Source: Schistocephalus solidus (lineage: Eukaryota; Platyhelminthes; Cestoda; Diphyllobothriidea; Diphyllobothriidae). From it: a stretch of 64,000 nucleotides of DNA. Below, piece by piece: positions 22,300-33,300 of this stretch. How positions within the stretch are numbered: position 1 is the stretch's first letter; every line of letters begins with the position of its first letter. The position numbers were made by a program, and so were the translations under genes. The notes under the pieces were generated by a model. The model was not told where the DNA came from. It searched no databases and saw only the letters and a list, made by a program, of their open reading frames with translations. The stretch spans positions 108,771 through 172,770 of the forward strand of contig WEDG01001386.1 of NCBI GenBank assembly GCA_017591395.1. Direction: 5' to 3'.

Positions 22300-23700
22300 G
22301 TTCAAATCTAAAGGCATTTGGTAGGGCTTTTGACCAGTGTGGTTGCCGTCAATTTCACCGGATGTTCCCATAAAAACGAGCGCACCGTTTTGACTATTTT
22401 GTTGTCTACAATTTTCAAGTTTTGTTCGCCCTCGTATTGACGTCTTTTCAATTCTGCTACCAGTGTCCTTATTTTCATCCGATCGGTGGGAGAGTAATCC
22501 GGCTGAAAAAAATCCACGATGATGCTTTCGTAGTTGGAACTTTCGAGAGAGCAAAATATCTTCCCGCTGGTTGCTCCTCAAGATGACTTTTAATGGTCTT
22601 GGTCGAACCTAATGCGTTTCATTTGTAACGAGAGGCCCTAATCGAAAGATCTTTTTGATGTCGACTGTCACACCAGTTTCTTGCGTATCTTTCAATAAAT
22701 TTTAAAATATCAGCAGATCCTGTTTTACCTTTCTTTTGGCGTTTCCCGAGTAGCCTCTGAAACTCCCTGAACTACCAGACAAAATGAGCTGTCAGAGAAA
22801 AAACTCGTTTTTGCATCCTGCTTTCTTTTAACGATGGAAGGTTAAATCATGCCCTTTGTTACAGTTTTTAATACTAGGTTCAAATATGTCTTCATCGGTA
22901 AGCCTGTTGGTTGATTTGTAGACATCTCTATGAACCTTTCAAACAGCGTGAGTTCTCCCGACAATGCGTTTGCTCGAATAGCACCCGGGAAACCTGAATA
23001 TTGGTAAGTGGCATCCAGGTCTGTCGATAAGTCGCAGGCCACTTTTCCGCCATTACTTTGCTGGCTGCAATGCCCTGGTCCATTGTTGTTCGAGGGACAT
23101 GTAAAGAGCATGCTGCCATCGCTCGTCCGTGGCATTAAAGATACCTTTCGATTACTGTTTTTCGACTTTTCAGAGGTCGTCGATCGTTGATTTACTGTTG
23201 TGCAGTCGGATTCTATGTGCACCAGATTTCCCGAACCTGGGGAAACGCAAGACATAATGTTTCCCTCGCTTATTTTCTTTCTGGTCATCTGTATTTCAAC
23301 TGACTCAGAGGTTTGTTCTAATGACTTCGTTCTTTTTCTCTTTTTCTTTCGCTTAATCTTGTGCCTATTGACTTCTACCGTTTCCTTGCGATGATTATGG
23401 TCTAGTTTGCTGATGTTTTTCAGCTCATTCGCATCGTGTTTCGGCGTGTTAATTTTGTTATGTTTGATGAGGACTGATATTTTTTCCGAAAGGAGATCGA
23501 GGTCTCCTTCTTATCTCAAAATTGTAGTTGTGAGTCCTCGCCGTCCATCACAGTGTTCCAGCCCTTCACTTTTTAGCTTAGTTTTGGTAATGTTCAGTAG
23601 TGCACTGCTTTCTTCACAATTGCTGCTTTGTGGTTCTTTTCGGTCTGCTGAGAGTGACTTGAGTATTTCTGGTAATTTTTTGTCACATAAAATCAAAAAC
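22300..23700 (-). pseudogene. LINE C ORF1, frameshifted
   Basis: From 23700 down: KLPEILKSLSADRKEP, LLNITKTKLKSEGLEHCDG, then an open 148-residue stretch (23288-22842) with LTLFERFIEMSTNQP and MKTYLNLVLKTVTKGM. After shifts come ILLSRKFQLRKHHRG and FFQPDYSPTDRMKIRTLVAELKRR with NLKIVDNKIV, the conserved C-terminal block of all ORF1s here. The N-terminal CxxC motif seen in A, B and D was not found. Confidence 0.78.
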
Positions 23701-23767
23701 AGTTTACAAAGATAGGAGAGATCATTATTTTTTTAGGATATACTATTTTTTCGTCTGCTGGCTTCCC

Positions 23768-23900
23768 AGGCGTGGCCGTGCGGTCAAAGGCATCGGTAGC
23801 TAATTGAGAGGTTGGTGTTTCGAGTCCTGGCCGAAGCGGTGAATACTTTTCTCACGTGGTCGGGTCGTGAACATTTGTGTTTTCCATGCCAGCATGATCT
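23768..23900 (+). repeat. tRNA-Ser-like SINE head abutting LINE C
   Basis: A box TGGCCGTGCGGTCAAAGGC (23773-23791) and a B-box-like GTGTTTCGAGTCC (23815-23827). The middle GGTAGCTAATT resembles the anticodon arm of tRNA-Ser(GCT). The following 60 bp resemble those after the head at 2947. The acceptor stem does not pair. It starts where LINE C ends, in opposite orientation. Confidence 0.6.
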
Positions 23901-24879
23901 CTACGGGGATGCATTAAGTTTTAACGAGCAGCTTAAATTATAAAGCGAACCATTTACTGAGCACAAAAAGAAGTGCTTTTCCGAACCGAATTCACTATCG
24001 AATGTTCATACGAAGCAAAGAATGATGCAGCCTTTTGAAGTGAGTTTGCCAGTGGTTCTCCGTTCCTTTCTGATGTAGACACCTTTCCTGGCGGGAGACT
24101 GTTTTCTGAAGCCCGCATGAGACAGTATCCAAATGAAGCTGAGTTAGCTTATTATTCAAGATTCCGATATCAATTTTCGTGTGCCTGAATATCACAATGT
24201 CTATAAACAATTATAGGCTGATCCTGATAAAAAGACAATATATAATCCAATGACAACTTATTTCGTTGGGTCCTGACTTTGGGAACAGATTATTGGCCAA
24301 AAATCAAAAGCTTGGAGACGAGCGAATTGCAAACGGAAGTCCAACGACGCCGCAATAGAAACAATATGTGCAATAAATGCGCCTATTCGTTCAACAACAC
24401 TTTAAAAAAAACAATAAATGACAGGAAGAATATTCATGAACGACCCAGTCGTTTGTAGAGGTCAAAGGTCCTGGATAACTTCAGATCTTCAAGGGGTTTT
24501 GCACTTTTGGTTCAATGAGCGGTTGTCAGTATATATTGGTGTAGGGGCTGTTTTATCAAGTCGACGAAGGTGATAAACAAATTCCAATTTGATGTCGCCT
24601 TGTGAGGTTATTCGTCACAAGATAAATTCCCCAAAATTCCAAAGAGCAATTATGTTCGTGCAGTGGAAGTTTTAATGTCAGAAACAGAACAAGCGAAGTG
24701 TTAACGATTTTCAAACTGTCCAAGCTGGAGAACAAAAAGATACGTGGTTCCTTTGCATACAATGACCTTGAATTCTTACCTTCTAAGTTCGCTACATGCG
24801 TTTGGGCCTGTAAGGCTGCCGAAACCTGTTATTTTTAAATGTTGCCCAAAGACTGTATGTTTTTCCGTCAATAAATTAG
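23901..24879. other. Unassigned AT-rich spacer
   Basis: No gene, RNA or repeat recognised. Short open frames at 23995-24210 and 24556-24762 (minus) have no motif. Confidence 0.5.
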
Positions 24880-25985
24880 ATCTTTCACCGCGATAAATTC
24901 GGCCAAAGTTTCTTAGATCTGCGGCATTATTTCTTATACTTTCTACCTTACTAAAATGAAATTAAGAATTTATCGTATGTTTGTACTTCCCATTTTTGAA
25001 TTTTGCTACCCTTTTTTTGGTTTAATGAACGAATCTAGCCATTCAAAAATTTTAAAAGTCCAAAGACCTTTCACGAAAAGCTCCTGTATCCGACTCTTTT
25101 AAATACTTCCTACTCAACCAGATGCGAGCTAACGAAGCTAAAAATTTTTTGGGTCAGGAGTCTGGAAGCAGGCTTTTGTCTCCTTTTCCGACTAAATAAT
25201 AGCTCAACTCTCCCCAAGCTTTCCGTCACTGCCCCCGTTTATCTTCCTTACAACCTCAGAATTTCTGCCCTTATTATATGTCCTCCTGCATTCTTCACGT
25301 GTATATGCTCTCTTTGCTTTGCTTCTAGGTGTAACATTCTTTTGAATAACTTGCCAATTGAAATAAGGTCGTGAAGTAGTCATTCTGCATTCAAGCGAAG
25401 ACTGCACATTTATCTTATCACTGATTCCATTAACCTTTTATTTTCCTCATCTTTTCCGAGCAGCTTTCTCACTGACTCGAAAAAAGGATCATCAGAAATT
25501 TAAGTGACCTTCTTAAAACTATTTTTTTATCTACCTCATGTCCCCCAGGAACCATAATTTCTCCTTGTAACATCAGTCATTTAAAATATGAAGTCATTTG
25601 AACGAATACATTCGGACATTTACAGTCTAAAATGCTGCCGTTTCGTTGGATACTTTTCATCATCAGCCTTCTTTTCTGGATCCTTAGATGCTGAGGTCTC
25701 AAGTTCACTGATGCCTTTTTGCTCGATTTTGTTTCATGTGCCTTAGTGATCAAGAACGAACCATATTGACTTTTCATTATCTCATTCTGAAATGCTACTG
25801 CAGTATTACCATACTGCACCCCTTACCTAATTTTCCCAAGCAGTTTTTTCTCCTACCCTCCATTCAAAATTTGAGGCCTATTAAATTCTGTCTCCATTTT
25901 TAAGGTAGGAGGTTTTCACTACCTATTTTCTAGTTCACTCTTGATTTCCAAACAACGCTAACTGTTGCCCTAACAGGACAAGTTC
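24880..25985 (+). mobile_element. LINE F: C-terminal and 3' UTR fragment (LINE E subfamily)
   Basis: The plus strand reads LRIYRMFVLPIFEFCYPFFGLMNES, then KIFWVRSLEAGFCLLFRLN, matching LINE E KFFWVRKLEAGLCFLFR, and NNLPIEIRS near the C-terminus. The 3' UTR keeps a TTTTCTCCTAC run and the AGGTAGGAGGTTTT block seen at 12260. Frames shift repeatedly. The 5' part is absent, as in a 5'-truncated LINE. Confidence 0.75.
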
Positions 25986-26149
25986 TGCCTACATAATTAA
26001 ATATTCGTACATTTTATCTGCACACATTGTCATAATTTTATTTCGTTACTCATGTTTGTTTAGACAGTGCCTACCCGTCGCTAACAAAATATAAATTCTA
26101 CATAACATGCTCATTTAAAAATAAACTGGAGAGTAAGGGAATAATATAA

Positions 26150-26530
26150 GAGAGAAACGCTTTATTTTGAAAATAATTTTCCAAACATTCAGCAAAAAAT
26201 CGTTCTCTCACCCTGAATTAGATTGAGAACACAAGCCACATATCACTGGTAAATCACAAAGTAATGGCTGAAAACTGCAACTATGGAAATCATGATTATT
26301 TACATTTGAATGAGTCTTATAATGTAGATCAAAATAGACCTCGTTCAAAACGGTGCCAAAGTCGTGCCCTAGTGACCTCATTTTCACAAGATGAGTAAAC
26401 ATATAGGGTTAAAATTAGGAACATAACGGGGAAATCGACCAACTGTCGTACATGGAAGAAGATTTGCATGCAAATGGAGAGCAGAAAAACTGACGGCTTG
26501 ATTTTAACAACCAAGCGTTTTCCAAGTTCT
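26150..26530 (+). repeat. Dispersed repeat J, copy 1
   Basis: Aligns by eye with 42212-42610: a GA run, TTTATTTTGAAA, ATTCAGCAAAAAAT, a CAAAACGGTGCCA block, TGACCTCATTTT and a GGAGAGCAGAAAA end. No coding motif. The TTTATTT at its start would be a poly(A) signal on the minus strand, so the transcribed strand may be minus. Confidence 0.6.
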
Positions 26531-27769
26531 TGAGACTTACACCAAAAGTATCGAACTTTTATGGTTCGCTTTGAAATAGAACAACTTACGTGGTTTCCAT
26601 TGATATTCAAACTGTTTCACGGTAAACATAGCATATTCATATGTTCACGTCTTTTTCCCTCCATAAGCCAAAGTGCACTGCTCTGAGCCCTAAGCGATGT
26701 GCACAGTTCAAATTCAATAACTGACTCATAACCATACGAGAACAAAACTTCAATACACTCGATTTAATGAATAAAGCCTCATTATTGAGGAAAGTCTTTG
26801 GCTGCTTAGCTGCATAGTCTTCGCCATGAAAATTAATAAAACGCTACATGTTATATGTTTCGTTTACCAGGCTACGAGTTTTACATACTCAATTAGCAAA
26901 TAGAATCATAAAAAGTCCTGAGAGATAACCAAAACATTCATCAATCGAAATTATGTTTAGTTATATACGGTAGTAGACCCCAGTAAAATATAAGGTTTGA
27001 TGTTTAGGGCCTTAGCAAATAGAGTGGCTAAGCAGTACGAATATTGTGACATTGAGCTTACAATTTGACAAGCAAAATATTTTGGAAGACTAGGAATATG
27101 CAATGTTTCTCCCCATAACTTGAACTGGGTTATTTGAAATATGTGATCAGTTTTTGGTGCGGAGCATGAATGGAAATGGCGTGCTTTCGTGTTAGCGAAC
27201 ATGTCTAATGTACTCTCCTTCCCCATTCACTGACTTCTCCCCAAACTCGCCCATCAATCGTTGCACATATCTGTTAAAGTCAGCATATCTCCACGACACT
27301 ACCTTGCTCTATTTCCCGCCGATCCTCTAGTCGCTTCTCCGAGACGAACTTAACTCCAGACGCGTAAATGTACCTGTTACAACTTGACCAATTTATTATT
27401 ATTTTCCTATTTAGCCTGATTCTAACTATCTATCCATGTGGGTTTGCTAAGTGATTAACCCCTTAGGTGGTCTCCTCAAACGCGTGCGCTTCCCTAGACG
27501 TCTTCAGTCGCGTCCACTGAGGCGGCCAATTCGGAAACTTTTATCCTTGCTCCGCAGGTGAATATACCGAAAGAATGCCGTGCGTTCTAGTCGATGGATG
27601 TCCTAGTGGTGGTGGACACATTGGTTTAGTAAAGAAGTAATATTTATCTTCCCCAGTTTATTGCAATAAAAACAGCTAATGGTAGTCTTAAGGCATTAGG
27701 GAATGAATGGACAACGCGGATCAAGTAAGTCATGAGAAAAATCGTGACATGACTGTTGTAAATTATTTG
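26531..27769. other. Unassigned spacer
   Basis: No feature recognised. Open frames at 26329-26610 and 26957-27226 (minus) lack motifs and are probably chance. Confidence 0.4.
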
Positions 27770-29010
27770 GGTTACAAATGATAAGGATCTATTTATACAT
27801 TTGGAGAGTTTAAGAGAAGAAAATGCAAAACGTTTGTCGATTTAGTGAATTGGGTAGCAACAAAGTAAACCGTGTGCAAGGTATATAGCAAACGATTAAA
27901 GTTAGTGGTTAGTAGCAGTTCTGTGTAGTGATTATGTTGATAGTGGTAAGGTTTGCCTTGTCCAACATGTGCACAACCTTCCTGCGTGTAAACAGGTAGA
28001 CAATATTTTGATGAGATCGCAATGTGGTAACCAACTCACAATTATACTTATAAATTTTCACGTATATTAGAACAATAGGTGCGTTTAATTTCGATTCGGC
28101 GCTTTTCTTCAACTAGTTCCATTGTACCCCCACAGGATGAATTAAGTAAACGGTGACCACGGTTTAGCAATATACTGCGAAAAACGGGTCTTAATCTGCA
28201 ATTTGGTTTAAGTATTGTGGCGTTTTATGCCATTATTAGGGATGGCAAACCAATAGGACAGCAATTTATATGGTCTTATGTGAAATCAGCGAAACAGACA
28301 TAGATCTTGGTACTGTGAACTGAAACTGACATTACTGTTTAAATAAAGGTGATGGGTAATAAATTTTAAACAATTATTAGTGAAAAAAAAGGACAAAAGA
28401 CTACCTGAGGTTTTATTTAGCTGTTTTGCAATGTAGATACTTATTGCTGAGTAAACATTGTACAGATAATGAGGATTGTGTCAGCGGCCGTAAACGACAT
28501 GAACTTTGCCTACCAGAGGAAGGTGCAAAAGCCATCTCAGTGACTATTGCTTCGAGGGCGGTCAAGATGATTTAAAAAGAGTTTTGAGGGTTCAATTATG
28601 TCCATTTAATTATTTGGGTAGCAACAGGTTAAATATTGGTCGGGATTTATCGGAAAAGAGTAAAATTAGTCGTTAGTACTTGTACTATTTACCTTTTTGG
28701 AGTGATAGTAGTATAGTTTGCTTTGTCCATACAAACTTTGTTCATACAAGCTTTCAGCATTTAGATAGAGACCAAATATTTTAAAGAATTGTTTACATTT
28801 GTCCCTATCACCCCGTTAGAGTGATGGCACACGGAGCGGCAAGTTAATTATCTGATCCAATGTGAACTCAGCTAAACTGGCATATATCTTGGTACAGTGT
28901 AACCGAAGCCGACCATACTGATAAAGGAGAAGAAATGGGTAATACAACTTTAACTATTCCCAGGAAGAAAAATAATGAGACAAGAAACGATCTGAGGTTT
29001 GATTAATGGC
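27770..29010 (+). repeat. Old tandem duplication, two diverged units
   Basis: Unit 1 (about 27770-28420) and unit 2 (about 28420-29010) share colinear blocks: GGGTAGCAACA (27852 and 28616), TTAGTGGTTAGTA / TTAGTCGTTAGTA, ATCTTGGTAC (28303 and 28887), GATGGGTAATA / AATGGGTAATA and CTGAGGTTT. The offset falls from about 764 to 584 bp, so roughly 180 bp was lost from unit 2 or gained by unit 1. Confidence 0.6.
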
Positions 29011-29759
29011 AATAACACTGGAAACTACGTGAATAAACCATATAGCCGGTGTTCTTCATGTATATCTCACGCAGAAACTCCAAAGAATGTGAGAGATATT
29101 ACGAGGCGAACAGGTCATTAACAAGCAGTTTAATGTACATACGCAAGCAATGATATTGTAAAATGGCTAACAAAAATCTTATTCTCTGCAAAAATATTTT
29201 TTGCTTTGTGAACAACTATTTTGTAATCCAATTTAAGTAGTTTTGCTTTAAATAAAATGACAAGGGACGGGCATGGCTCGTAATCTGTTAAAAAGCTTAA
29301 CTAGAAATTCGTTTTTGTGCCGGTTGGATACGGTATCTGCTCAAATTAGTGTGCATCATGTTGGTCTTTTTTAAGTTAAGAACACTTAGAAGGTTTAACG
29401 TCTAATGATAAATATTTACATTTAGAATTTGAATACTGGAATTTCACCTCAATTTTTTATGCTTTACGAATCATTTTCTAGATGGGCTTTAGTGGCTTAC
29501 TCCTTTTGTACTTCAGCGTACAAACAATCTCCTGTAGTACGAAATGAATTAGCTCAACCCCATTAAGTTTACTTTTTTTTTTTTTAAGGAAAGGGCTGTC
29601 CAATTAGAACGACCTATTTATATCCGAATAAGGAAACCAAATTCTGAAGAAATTCTGGATAGTGTAAAGTCATCGCTTTACGTCGCAACGTTTAGAATTC
29701 TACTCCTAATAGAATCTCGACTGTATATAACGTAGTTGCTCAACCAATGATTAACAAGT
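29011..29759. other. Unassigned spacer
   Basis: AT-rich, with a T run near 29570-29585. No gene recognised. Confidence 0.4.
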
Positions 29760-30145
29760 CAACATTTAAATGTCTCATCAGCCTCTGAGAACACCATCGC
29801 AGTCGGGATTTCATACAGGGTGTTCGATCGTGTGTCCATATGGATCACACAGCTGGGCAGTTTCAGTCACTTTAATTTAATGCATATGATTAACCCTATC
29901 AATGGTAGATACGCGCTCAGCGATCGTTTAATTGACTCACTTCCACCGTTGCGCTATAATGCTCACTCTCAAGCCCCGCCAGCAGGCGCACAGCGTCAAT
30001 TATTATATGCAGAATGACAACACCGACAAGGACAAGGGAGACTGTTTAGCCAGCCGTACCCAAACACAGGTGGGGCCCAACCCGGGAATTGAACCCGTGA
30101 CCTGGTAACCAGAATTCCCATGTTCTAACCATTAAGCAACCTTTT
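29760..30145 (-). repeat. tRNA-derived SINE-like unit, minus strand
   Basis: The minus strand reads an A-box-like TTGCTTAATGGTTAGAAC (about 30141-30124), CTGGTTACCAG where an anticodon arm would be, and a strong T arm with GGGTTCAATTCCCGG (30097-30083). The following body (CCCCACCTGTGTTTGG) resembles the CCCACCCGAGTCGG segment in the unit at 63.87 kb. The 3' limit is uncertain. Confidence 0.55.
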
Positions 30146-31435
30146 CTCTCTTGTATTTGTCTGTAAGGTTTTTCTGATTAACCTTACCGTTAGCCTAGGT
30201 TCCATTTATGCCTTGTGAGAAACTGATATGCATAATGATGATGCTACTTTAAATATATATAAGTAACGGACTTATTTTGATTTTAATGATCGTCTGTCCT
30301 GCTTCTGATTGCCACTTAAATTAATTTCAGTTTATTTGTATATTTGGTAAAGGTGAGAGGCACTTAATTTAACAACACTATTACTTGCATGATGGTACAC
30401 CCTATTTATATCGGTACATGCCTTGATACACACTGCCAATATCAAAGTAGTATTGAAAAAATGTAAGTAGCATTTTTTTAAAAACTAACTCCTCTTTGGT
30501 ATTAATTCGAGTTTCGCTTGTCGAAGCAAAATAACGGACGCATAATTATCCAAACGTTTCTTAAAAAGCCGTAGGGACGGCGCAAGATAATTTCATTGTT
30601 CTATCAATCGTTGCGAGAAGATATCAGTGTGAGGGTTAAGCCTAGAGATTTGCGTGAGTAGCTTAACTGCATGTCACCGAAGATTAGACGAAAAGTGCCC
30701 CTCAAACATGGCATCAAAGCACAGCAATTACTCAAAACCATGGATTATGCCTAACAGAAGGTTACCTCTTTGCTTTCTGTAACATAGAAGGAATAAATTT
30801 CACAATCTAGTTTTTCTAACAATGAGTGGTACTTTAGAACTCTTACCAACTTTATTGCACGACATTACCATTTTCTGAGGCATATTTTGCCTTTTTCGAC
30901 GCATTGTCGCCGTTCCCATATGCTTTATTCTATATGATGTGGAACACAGGTGCCACAGACATTACCAAAGCCATCTTTGCCGGGAGTGACAAACTCCTTT
31001 TGATAACGCGCAGTATTCAAATGGCAATGTTGTCCATATTAACACATTGAAATGTTGTCTTAATATTACCCTGTATTCCAACACCGAGGTATTTCTTAGA
31101 AGATTCTGTCGAAATTTGCGTATCTCTCAGGTAGCATGCCCTCATGCAGTGATTTTGAAGATAGTTAATTGGATGCACGTGGAGGACAGCACACCTTTGC
31201 CCAGTGAAGTCTAAGGAGCCGTCTGCGATACCGTTTTCTGCCTGCGAATTCGCCTATCTGATCGGTTGGGCCACTAATAACTTGCCATCGTTTAACGTCA
31301 TTGGTAAGCACGATCATACCTGTTATATCCCGACGGGTGTGATAGAGGAGAAGGCAAAGCCGGTTTATGGAAGAAAACACTTTATTCTTGGCCAACAGAA
31401 AACAGCAAACCTCAAGCTCGTCAACTATCGTCTAT
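30146..31435. other. Unassigned AT-rich spacer
   Basis: No gene or repeat recognised. The short overlapping frames near 31165-31443 on both strands show no motif. Confidence 0.4.
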
Positions 31436-31790
31436 TTATTTAGTTCTCAGCGTTCTCGAACATTCCGACCAATCGTGACGGAGAGCGTTCTGGAACTTTC
31501 TGGTCTGCAACATGGCTCGCATTGATTGGTCGCTTCTCACGTTGAAAAACCCCCGGCGGAAACTTCTTGAATTTGGGCCGCACGCGTGCCTGGGGGCTTG
31601 ACGCGTGCTCGGTGCAGCGGCGCATACCGATTGGTTGCCTGGTTGCCTGCGCATTTTTCTCAGCCAGCTTGGCCTATTTCGGCGTGCTTCAACACGTGCC
31701 ATTTCCGCCTTGGGCCACGACTCAACTGTGGATCCCGTCTCCGTAACAATAGCACTGTCCAGTTCCTGAGGACTGTCCTGAAATCGTGAA
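31436..31790. other. GC-rich block, probably repeat-derived
   Basis: A sharp rise in GC between AT-rich flanks, with three overlapping open frames on both strands, none recognisable. Such blocks elsewhere in the window are repeat sequence, so I read it as an unidentified repeat. Confidence 0.35.
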
Positions 31791-31839
31791 CGTTACCCTG
31801 AAGAAGACCACTTACCACGTTCACCTAGTCCAATCTATC

Positions 31840-33300
31840 CTCCCCCATACAGACGCGTTTATTTCGAGCAACCGTAACTGACTTTATCCAGCTCAGAAGC
31901 TTTCTCTGATGCAAAGGAGTCTAAGTTTGTGTAAAAGGCATTGATGCAGACCATGTCGAAGATTTTGCGGATTTACACTACATCCATTTCAAAGCCCTCT
32001 TCCAATACACTTGTCCATACCTCAAGAGAATTCAGCATATTTAAGAGGCAGGAACTACCTCGTCGAGAACCCTGCTAAAAACTCTGCAAGACGTCCTTTT
32101 CGCAAAAAAGTTGGAGCACAGCACACTTTACAAGGAGTTCCATTAGTAAGCAAGCAAGGAAATTCAAGCTTATAGGCCTAAAGCTGTTTGCTTTCATCCT
32201 GCTACTTGCCTTATGGAAGAGAACGATGGTAGCTCTCTTCCTCTATAAAGGCAAGCTCCATGTCCAAATTCATAGAACGAACAAATATTAACGAGGAATT
32301 GCTAAATCAGCTTACGCTTCCTAAAGTATCATCCCAGGAAACCGAGCCGTTTCAGGGGATCTGGCTGGTGACATTTGACTGACCCATCTTAATTCGTCGA
32401 AAGGAAATACAACGTTTTCAATGGCAGCAGTATCCTAGCCTATTTAATATTTCGGATTGTCTTCAATGAGGATTCCGCTGTAAAAGCCGATCTTTAAACT
32501 GGGAAATTAGTTTTACTTTCAGTTGTTCTTTCGTTACTGCGTTTCTGAAGCTATCGTTTAAACTCGTAATTACGACTTGGTGTTTCCTCTTACTGCGGAT
32601 GTAACCCTAAAATCTCTTGGGAGAATTGTGGCTTCAGTCGTCAGGTGACACTCGAACGCAATTCTAGAAATCCATCCTTGCTTATAACATTCATTTTATT
32701 GCCCTTTATATACGGCAAGGGATATGACATCTTTCTCCACGGCCTCTGTTTCTTCTGTATCTTCCTGTTTGATCGTCAGTTTGGTCCCAATGGATGTCAC
32801 GAACATGCTCTAATTATGTTTTATGGAAAAATGGGCTTTAAAATGACGCTCTATCAACCCTTGGCAATGCTGCTGGAATTCATCACTATAGGTCTTGTTA
32901 ACTTTATCAGGTTTTCGCTACTAAATATCCATTCTAAACGTGTCTGCCAGTTATTGTTGTTTTGAGATCGCTTCCACTAGGTTTTTCTCCCTTACTATAA
33001 AACTAGATGTAAACAGCGGGCTCCCTGGGCTTCTCTCAGACAAGTTTCGAAACCTATGTGCTGGATGAAGTTTTGGTCCAAAGAAAAGGTTGTAGTCGAA
33101 TGAGAGGAGTGTGGCCCTTACTTCAGGACTTTTCCTGCCTATGCCAGGTGCGCTGAAGTCACCCAGGTATAATACATGCTCCGGTTGGCATAACAATTCA
33201 CGACAACATAACAGTTCCAGGCCGTAACTTTCATTCGAGCGGAGACGCCAGTAGACCGTATTTGTTAAGCGTCGGGAAAGGTCTCATCCTAATTTGCATG
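31840..33300 (-). pseudogene. LINE I: heavily decayed endonuclease and RT
   Basis: The minus strand keeps VLYLGDFSAPGIG (GDFNAPEI-like endonuclease core) at 33196-32951, then after a long broken linker a FRPISLNF block near 32180, SRRGSSCLLNMLNSLEVWT (the GFRRGRSC motif) near 32060, and a mutated remnant of the AFD block. Several stops. It is the most eroded LINE here, hence probably the oldest. The 106-residue plus-strand frame at 32645-32965 lies over its linker and is a shadow. Confidence 0.65.

Larger units (their letters stand above)
19293..23770 (-). mobile_element. LINE C: near full-length CR1/Jockey-like element
   Basis: Minus strand, about 4.5 kb, same subfamily as LINE H and in inverted orientation to it. 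It ends in ATACTG-type repeats at about 19293-19325. It keeps ORF1, endonuclease, the linker region missing from H, RT and the C-terminal region. Disrupted by several frameshifts and stops. Confidence 0.9.

Noticed and set aside
29770..29800. Second hammerhead-like motif on the minus strand (CTGATGA with a palindromic helix II)
   Set aside because: The required GAA is GAC and no complementary stem I was found, so only part of the core is present.
32645..32965. 106-residue hydrophobic plus-strand ORF
   Set aside because: It lies opposite the decayed LINE I linker and has no motif, so it is a shadow.
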